DNA of 64,000 nt from Sipunculus nudus (Eukaryota; Annelida; Sipuncula; Golfingiida; Sipunculidae), in assembly GCA_026874595.1 (NCBI GenBank), contig CM049307.1, positions 58,536,870 through 58,600,869 of the forward strand, given 5' to 3'. Made by a program: the position numbers and the translations under genes. The notes beneath the pieces are model-generated. The model made no database searches. It worked only from the letters and a program-made list of their open reading frames with translations, and had not been told where the DNA came from. Below, one piece after another: positions 57,409 through 64,000 of the stretch (within the stretch, counting starts at the first letter, position 1; each line of letters opens with the position of its first letter).

Positions 57409-60226
57409 AGCAATTAAAATACTTTTCTTTACTAAGAGTAACCATAAATCTTTCATCAAGCGGTCTTGAAGCGCAATCTTGGGCCATGATGCCTGTCGAG
57501 TGTTTGTTAACTGGCATTTGGTTGGCTGCTAGTCACATCAGCAGTTCTTTTTTTCAGCAGACAGACATACCACCTGGTGCCTAAGTGTATCATAAATGGT
57601 AAAACCGGGCAGCGGGAAAATTAGTTGCTTCTTTAAGAAGCGCAAGATTTCCGCTGCCTCGGGAGTGTAACCCTGAGAGGAGGCCGGTCTTCGGCCAGAT
57701 TTGAGTGTGCGGCTGGGGTCGGCGTTTTCGGTCCATATTTCATAAAGATTCAAGATTCACAATATTTGGAGATTTTTTTTTTTTATAAGCATAGAAATTT
57801 GCCGATAATTGAAAAAAGGGCTGCTTGTACAACAAAATATAATACCCTCCTAATCACATCTTTACCTGCTCCTTGGAAAAAGCATGAATATGTTCAGTCA
57901 ACCAAGTCGTAAAACAACCTTTTTCGTCCTTTAGGGCATTGTAGCTAACAAAACTATGCCCAGTGGGGAAAGGAACAATTAAATTACAAAGCAGCTGCTG
58001 TTTACTTTTAATCATACGATCCTAATGTCCATACCCATATGTCCATCATGGTGGACACATTGACCTGTTAGTTAAGAGTTGAGGCCGCTCGCTGGCAAAA
58101 AAATGTGAGTCTGTTGATTTAATATCACATCAGTAAAATACAGGCGTCAAATGCTATTGGCGGCCTTTGTATGTCTTATTTACTTGGTAAAATAAATTAA
58201 CGCGTAGAGCGAGTGGGTTTGTGCATAAAATATGTCGGTTCGTACGTTTAGATGATGTTAGCCTGCTCCAAGCAAGGAGGCGCGCATGTGTTAATGATTT
58301 ATTTCTGTGGGTTTTGTTTGGGAATGCCTGTAAAACACCTGCAGTAGGTATTTTACAGTTTCCCTGCCAAGCAGAACTATATTTTTTCTTAAAAGGGATC
58401 GTTTATTTGCTCCAAAATACAATACATCTCTATATTGACTGTCAATCAGTGTTGATGCCTCACCCCTGGCCACGTCAAAGGGCAAGAATGTTACAACGTG
58501 ACACCTATATGGTAGAAGGACCCCAATAAGTAACTACAGAGACCGGCTTATTAATATACTCAAATAACGCTCTTCATTCACCCAATCCAATTACCAGAAA
58601 ATTTAAATTAGTGGCCCTTTCAAAATTAATGAGCTCTAAAGGAACTAGTCAATTTTATCCTTTTTGAACACCGCAAATTACTTCAAGTGTGATATCAGTG
58701 CCGTATCATGTTCTTGGGAAGTTTCAAGTATGCCGGAAAGAGTGTGGGTGGGGTTAATTACACGCAAATTAGACCTTAACGGCAACGAGTCGTCTCTCAA
58801 TTCATACTTTGGATAAGATTTTCAAAAAGTTCAACGCCCTCCTCCTTCCGGTTTTAATGCGAAATACAGGGCTTAGCAACCAACTGTCAAGGTTAATGAG
58901 AAAGGATATACGTTACTTTAAGCCCCCCAGTAACAATAATCCGCTTTTTAATGGACTAATATTGAACAACATGACAATATCTCCCAAAAAAATTTTGTTT
59001 TGTTTTTCCTCTATCATGGTTCTATGTTTCCTAAAACTAAAATTTAAAGTTTATTCAACAATTTATTGAATAAAAATTTAAATAAAAAGTATACCTTTAT
59101 TAATGTTAAAAAAATCATGTGAAAATTAATAAAAATTTAAGAAATAAGTATACTTATGCAAAGATCACAGTCCCTGGTTTACAATAATGTACACTTTAAG
59201 GGATCTTTTATGGATTTAAGCACATTTCAATTGAATTTAGATATAGGGGTTTCAAACATCGATGATACCTTAGATGCTGTCTTTGGACAATGTTTTAGAA
59301 TGTGAAGAAGTACATAAAGGATTTAAACAGAAAAGAAACACAGGAATATACTTGTTCTTTCGTATTGACGATTGAAAAAACAGACTGAGGAACCCATGGG
59401 CATAAGAAGCACATACTGTCCCAACGACTAACGTAGTTTGAGGCCCTACGGTTTCAAGATTTGACCAAACAATGAACAACTTTTGCTTCTTATTAAACAC
59501 AGTAGTGAAACAAAAAAAAATACTCCTGCCAGAAAAAAAACAACAGTGTGTCTGAAACTTCTGTATATAAGAGTTAGCAATATAAAAACAATGTTCTGAT
59601 TTCAAGGTTAAAAACCATATAATCTTTTATAAACAAAAAATGAAATATACCATGCATTTGTTCAAAAATTTCTTTGCAAATGAGAACCCTGAAATATGCG
59701 TTTTTTTTACCGCCATAGAGTCATCAGGCAGGAATAATTCTGAATAAAAGTTCAAATAACCTTTTTGTACCTCAGGACTTTTCTGTATCTATGACTCTGT
59801 CGCAATCTAGAAGCATTGGCTTTTAGGCACTAGAGGTTCACCAATTTTCTCGCTGCGGACTAGGTAATCGGAAAAGCTGAAGGGTAAACGTGCCCCGCCT
59901 ATTCCAAGGATATCATGCTTGCATATCATCATTACAGAACGGACGCTCATTTCTTGCTGGAGATATAAAAAATACACAATGTTTTTAAGTTTTCCAGAAA
60001 AAAAGTAGGTATATGGCGTCACTGAGGTACAATGTTAATTTATATATCTGAAAGAGTCACAAAGACGGAATGGCGAGTTTCCCATAATATTTATTCAACA
60101 GTTGAAGGTAAATCTATGCGAGAGATGCTTATATCATTACTTAAATCTGTGTAACTGGTATGACCTGATAATTGTTTGAAAACAGTCTACATCAAATCCA
60201 TAAACCCGCGGTCGAATGATCAAAAA

Positions 60227-60228
<2 letters not shown>
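57409..60228. other. No gene seen
   Basis: Frames reach 111 codons without recognised features. A small GTCCA-TCATGG-TGGAC hairpin lies near 58041. Confidence 0.5.

Positions 60229-60282
<54 letters not shown>
60229..60282. repeat. (AT)n microsatellite
   Basis: About 50 bp of AT. Confidence 0.97.
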
Positions 60283-60283
<1 letters not shown>

Positions 60284-60328
60284 CTTCTAGTCATAATGGG
60301 AGACCAATCTTCCTTTAAAAGCTGCAAT

Positions 60329-60369
60329 AGGGGGACCGCTAGGTTCGGGGGAGAATTTGTGGTCCCCCT
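60329..60369. repeat. Perfect 9-bp GC-rich stem-loop
   Basis: AGGGGGACC (60329-60337) and GGTCCCCCT (60361-60369) are perfect inverted repeats around a 23-nt loop that contains its own GGGGG. Confidence 0.9.
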
Positions 60370-60521
60370 AATTTTTCAACCAAATTTTTCGTGTTAAACT
60401 GGATATGACATTTTCTCGCATGGTGCGTTTTGGTTTATTTTTTCCCAGATGAACGATTGTCCAGGCCAATGCCTAAAATAAAGGATGGTCCCTAAATGCT
60501 GTCAGTAGGATTATACATAAA

Positions 60522-60543
60522 TATATAAATATATATATATATT

Positions 60544-60603
<60 letters not shown>

Positions 60604-60646
60604 TGTACAGATGTATGAATAGGAACGCCGGTATAGATATATATTT

Positions 60647-60681
<35 letters not shown>
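60522..60681. repeat. (AT)n-(GA)n-(TAA)n compound microsatellite
   Basis: AT tract to about 60559, GA tract 60559-60602, then TAA units at 60648-60681 after a 45-bp spacer. Confidence 0.95.
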
Positions 60682-60682
<1 letters not shown>

Positions 60683-60942
60683 GTTATAATGATAATTTAT
60701 GAAATAGCCGTGTTAGACTGTCGTCGAAGTTTAGGTGAGAGAGAGAGAGAGTGAAGCCGTTTAGATAGACTAACTTATATATTATCACACAAGTTTTCGA
60801 AGCGCACATACGTCTTTTGTCACTTTATAATGAAGAAAGACATTTTCTGTTCCTGTGTTTCTTAATTAACACCTTTCATTGAGTACCATAGAGTAAACAA
60901 GTAACGATTTTACATTAACCTCTTTTAATACATTATTATCTA

Positions 60943-61248
60943 CAGCGGCGGATACAGGAATTTCGAATAAGGGGGGGGGGGGGTGAGCTCAGCCGAGCAG
61001 CGGGTGAGCAAAGGCGCGAAGCGGGGGGGGGCAGGTAATGGCCAAGGTGAGAATTTGTTTTAAAATATAGGTTGTAATCGTGCAATCTGCGGTCACTTAT
61101 ATGCATTATAAGCAAAACATACGTTGTTACTGTTCTATACACTTGGTGTACTATGAGTTTTTTCCCTAAGATATTTTTGGTAAGGTCGAAAAGGGGGGCG
61201 CCACCTGCGCCCCCCCCCCCACCCCCAACCCCCTTAAATCTGCCCCTG
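60943..61248 (+). mobile_element. hAT-like MITE with G/C tracts
   Basis: Left end CAGCGGCGGATACAGG and right end AAATCTGCCCCTG are imperfect inverted repeats (8 of the outer 10 match). A G-rich run lies inside the left end and a C-rich run inside the right end. CAG-GGCGGAT ends with poly-G are typical of hAT-derived MITEs in many animals (family knowledge). The flanking octamers (ATTATCTA, ATCTTTAG) do not match cleanly. Confidence 0.55.
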
Positions 61249-61307
61249 ATCTTTAGAGATTCCTAGACAAACATACGGACTGACGCAGACAACAGAGATG
61301 CGGCAGA

Positions 61308-61466
61308 CACAGGGGCGGGAACCGGTAATCAGATGCGCGGGGGGGGGGAGGGGGGGGTCAACTGCCAAGCGCAGTTAAACATGCGAGCCCGGTACCTAGG
61401 TACTAAACGTGCATTATTCTATTACAAGTTTTTAGTTCAAAGGAGAGGCCCCCCCCCCCCCCCCCC
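61308..61466 (+). mobile_element. Possible hAT-like fragment with G and C runs
   Basis: CAGGGGCGGGAACCGG start, a G10-A-G7 tract near 61338-61356 and an 18-base C run at about 61449-61466. No matching right terminus found. Confidence 0.35.
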
Positions 61467-62472
61467 GTGTCCCGTGTTAATCCATCTTTGAGACAGGGGT
61501 AAAAATGTAACCTAACTGGATAACGTTTTTTTTTCGTTGAAGGGGACCATGGCATAATGATTAACTGCACGGATAAGACAATATTAGATAAGAAAACTGG
61601 TCAATATATCTAAAAGCCTGACTGAGCATGTTTTACAATACGGACTTCCACGTCATTAACCGCGTGACGTTCTGGCGACGTTTTTATTGGCTGTTGGGCA
61701 TGAATCTTATGAGAGCTTTTACTATCGTGTCTCGGTAATAGGAAAGCCCCCGGGGAACCTCGTATGTATGTGCAATTACCATGAAACAGGCATTATCTGC
61801 CGTTTTTAAAGCGAAGAATGGTTCTAGAGTTTGAAAGTTTGAACAGTTTTTTTTTTTGTAGTATTTAGTTAGCTATCAATGATTTACTCTAAGGGCATTG
61901 AGGTACCAGAGCATCGGCGTCCGTAATGTCTAGACAAGACAGTCTTCAAAATGGTAATAGCGAATGCTGCTAAACACAACGTAGTTGTTTCCGGTTTCCT
62001 ACCATTGCATCAGTTAGCCCTAGCTCCCATCCCCTTTCACTATGCTATGCTGGATACCTATGCCACATCTATGCAGTTTTGCGTGCGAATGCTCGGTTTT
62101 CCCTTTGAAAATTTCCTTTGCCGGTCAAAACAGAGCATCAGGAAATATCCGTCCATTTAATTGTTTTTTTTTGTTAAGTTATTTATTTATGTTTTTAAAT
62201 AAATACAAAATTTAATTTAACATGGACCATCAATTTATGAAGAGAAGTATCCATCGGAATCTAAAGTATAAACATACCCGATACGCTAACCAAAACCGGT
62301 ATTGTTTTGTTTTGTATTTTTTCTAAAACTAAATGGTAAAATTAATGTTTTTTCGAAGTGGGCAAACGTTTTCATGGATCGTTGTATCCACTGGCATTGT
62401 AGAGATAGTAGAACGATGAATGTTACTTTGATAATTTATTTATTTATATTCCGTACTTCCCAGGGTATGGCC

Positions 62473-62476
<4 letters not shown>
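61467..62476. other. No gene seen
   Basis: Contains ACGTCA-TTAACCGCG-TGACGT near 61650-61670, a 6-bp inverted repeat. A 69-codon frame at 61951-62160 is unrecognised. Confidence 0.5.
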
Positions 62477-62545
<69 letters not shown>

Positions 62546-62549
62546 TATA

Positions 62550-62584
<35 letters not shown>
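62477..62584. repeat. (AT)n microsatellite, longest in the window
   Basis: About 107 bp with one TATGTATATATAATT interruption. Confidence 0.97.
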
Positions 62585-62586
<2 letters not shown>

Positions 62587-62694
62587 GGAGCTATAAATGT
62601 AATTCAGTATGTCTGAACTTACTCAAAGGTATACACGATAATATGAAATTTTCATTTTAAATTGCTTCATGAATATTTGTATCGGTCTCGTACT

Positions 62695-62800
62695 TGAACC
62701 AGGGTTTCAAATGACTCCGACTTGAAGAAGGTGGACCGGAACGCGAACCTCAAGGACTCAGACTTGGACTCAGACTCGGATGGTGCATGTTGACTCGAAT
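62695..62800 (-). repeat. Interspersed repeat family F, copy 2
   Basis: Inverse of 37755-37872. Minus strand GAGTCCTTGAGGTTCGCG, GTCCACCTTCTTCAAGTCGG and ATTTGAAACCC. Confidence 0.7.
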
Positions 62801-64000
62801 ACATCCCTGAAAATTATGGTTATTTTGTCTGTTCTATATGTGAAAATAACAGTACTGAGAATGACATATTTGACAGTATCTATATTATTCTGGGGGATTC
62901 TCGAAACAGCTTCAGGAAATTTTAGGACACTCATTATCAAACTCAACTGAGTGATTTCATATAAGAAATAATATGGGACAGGCAGAGTAAAATTGAACAT
63001 TAAACACCATGTTAATTCTTACTTAGAATAACACCTATATCAGCTTATCAATGCCTTTAAATTTTGTGCCATTTTATAGGGAGATATTCTTTTTAGAAAA
63101 CAAAGGAATGCATTCTCATAACCTTTTTGTTTTAATATTTACAGGAACTCATGACATATCAATGTGTTTCAGACATAAATATATTTTATTGAATTTTCCG
63201 TTTTTCAATGTTACGTCATTTGTCCTAAAACAGTTGATTCCAGATACAATATCACACCTGGAAGCCATTTTATGCCATTTCAGCCACTCCTGCAGAAAAA
63301 AAACCGTTTATCAAGATAACCATAATTGCTTCTATATATAGAACAGAACGGACATAAATTCCGTACCTCTTGGATTCTCAAGTACACCAGTGTGGTATAC
63401 TATGGTAGTAAATACAACGCTCTGACAAGGAAAGAAGAAAACTCATTGTGGCCTACACTCAATGAGAAGTGAAAGGGTTATGTATGGAGTATTTATGGTA
63501 ATTTATAGTAAACTAATCATGGAACAAAACGTTGCGCCTTCGGTAGTCCCAAACACAGTTTTCACAATAAAAAACGTGTATCTTTAACACGCAGTGTATG
63601 TAATCTGTTTTGCGCAATATTTGCATACTTGCATTCAGTTTTATCTATGAACGAAAAAAAATAATACATTTTGAACAAGTGGAAGGAAAGATAACTTTAA
63701 ATGCCATTATTTATTGTTGCTCCACATTATATCTGTGAAAGGGCAGACGGTCAAGCCTCTTTAACCGTCATAATACATTTATATCCGATAGCTTTTTTCC
63801 GATAGGAATGCTGGGCCAAAAAACCGCAAATTTCTCTTTTCATTTTTCGACATTTGCTTAAAAAACTCCTATTTATCAGGGAAACTTTTCTATTTTTCAG
63901 TACTTTAAGCTCAGCCGGCGGCATGAACATGATGTAAAATTTTAAGGTTAAAGAACAGCAAAAACGCACGGCGGAGAGACGTTGGTGAAAAAAATGTAGG
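62801..64000. other. No gene seen
   Basis: AT-rich unique sequence. A plus frame of 96 codons (63051-63341) is unrecognised. Confidence 0.5.

Overview
The window looks like non-coding, repeat-rich DNA from an animal nuclear genome. It is AT-rich (about one third G+C by eye) and has no reading frame longer than 161 codons. It contains many long (AT)n tracts, about 20 pure C or G runs of 12-19 bases, and several families of short transposable elements. A tRNA-derived SINE with a CCGGG/CCGG-rich body, tandem-repeat elements with GC-rich inverted ends, and poly-G-bearing MITEs together fit a lophotrochozoan invertebrate, most likely a bivalve mollusc. That placement is inference. I found no convincing protein-coding exon, rRNA, tRNA gene or CRISPR array. 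The segment is probably intergenic or intronic.

Layout. 2-12 kb: several copies of a ~295-bp TIR element (called family A here), a degenerate AT-rich minisatellite, and two elements built from tandem units (180 bp at 7.8-8.5 kb and 142 bp at 9.0-9.6 kb). All lie in or beside an old direct duplication (5.2-8.8 kb against 10.2-11.4 kb). 12.8-13.7 kb: a hAT-like element with a 20-C tract, then a SINE. 15.6-24.4 kb: three copies of a 740-850-bp LTR (one plus, two minus). One keeps a primer-binding site resembling tRNA-Pro; the other two look like solo LTRs in AT-rich targets. 24.5-26.4 kb: a 1.9-kb foldback element with GATC-rich terminal inverted repeats between (AT)n tracts. 28-38 kb: a SINE copy, interspersed family B, a candidate promoter at 33.7-33.9 kb, and a 33-bp minisatellite. 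39-42 kb: a ~700-bp segment present twice in direct orientation. 42.4-42.8 kb: a third tandem-unit element. 48.1-50.7 kb: an ~830-bp unit present three times in tandem. 50.8-52.2 kb: an inverted pair of SINEs, AT arrays, and the best-preserved family A element (22-bp perfect TIRs). 52-64 kb: mostly unique sequence with one more tandem-unit element, microsatellites and hAT-like poly-G fragments.

For a reader looking for something unusual, the best leads are: the tandem-unit elements with GC-rich inverted ends and terminal hairpins (one has a probable empty site in the paralogous segment of this same window); the GATC-rich foldback element; the LTR family with a tRNA-Pro-like primer site; and the repeated association of pure G/C tracts with transposon ends. 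All homology statements come from reading the window against itself; no database was consulted.
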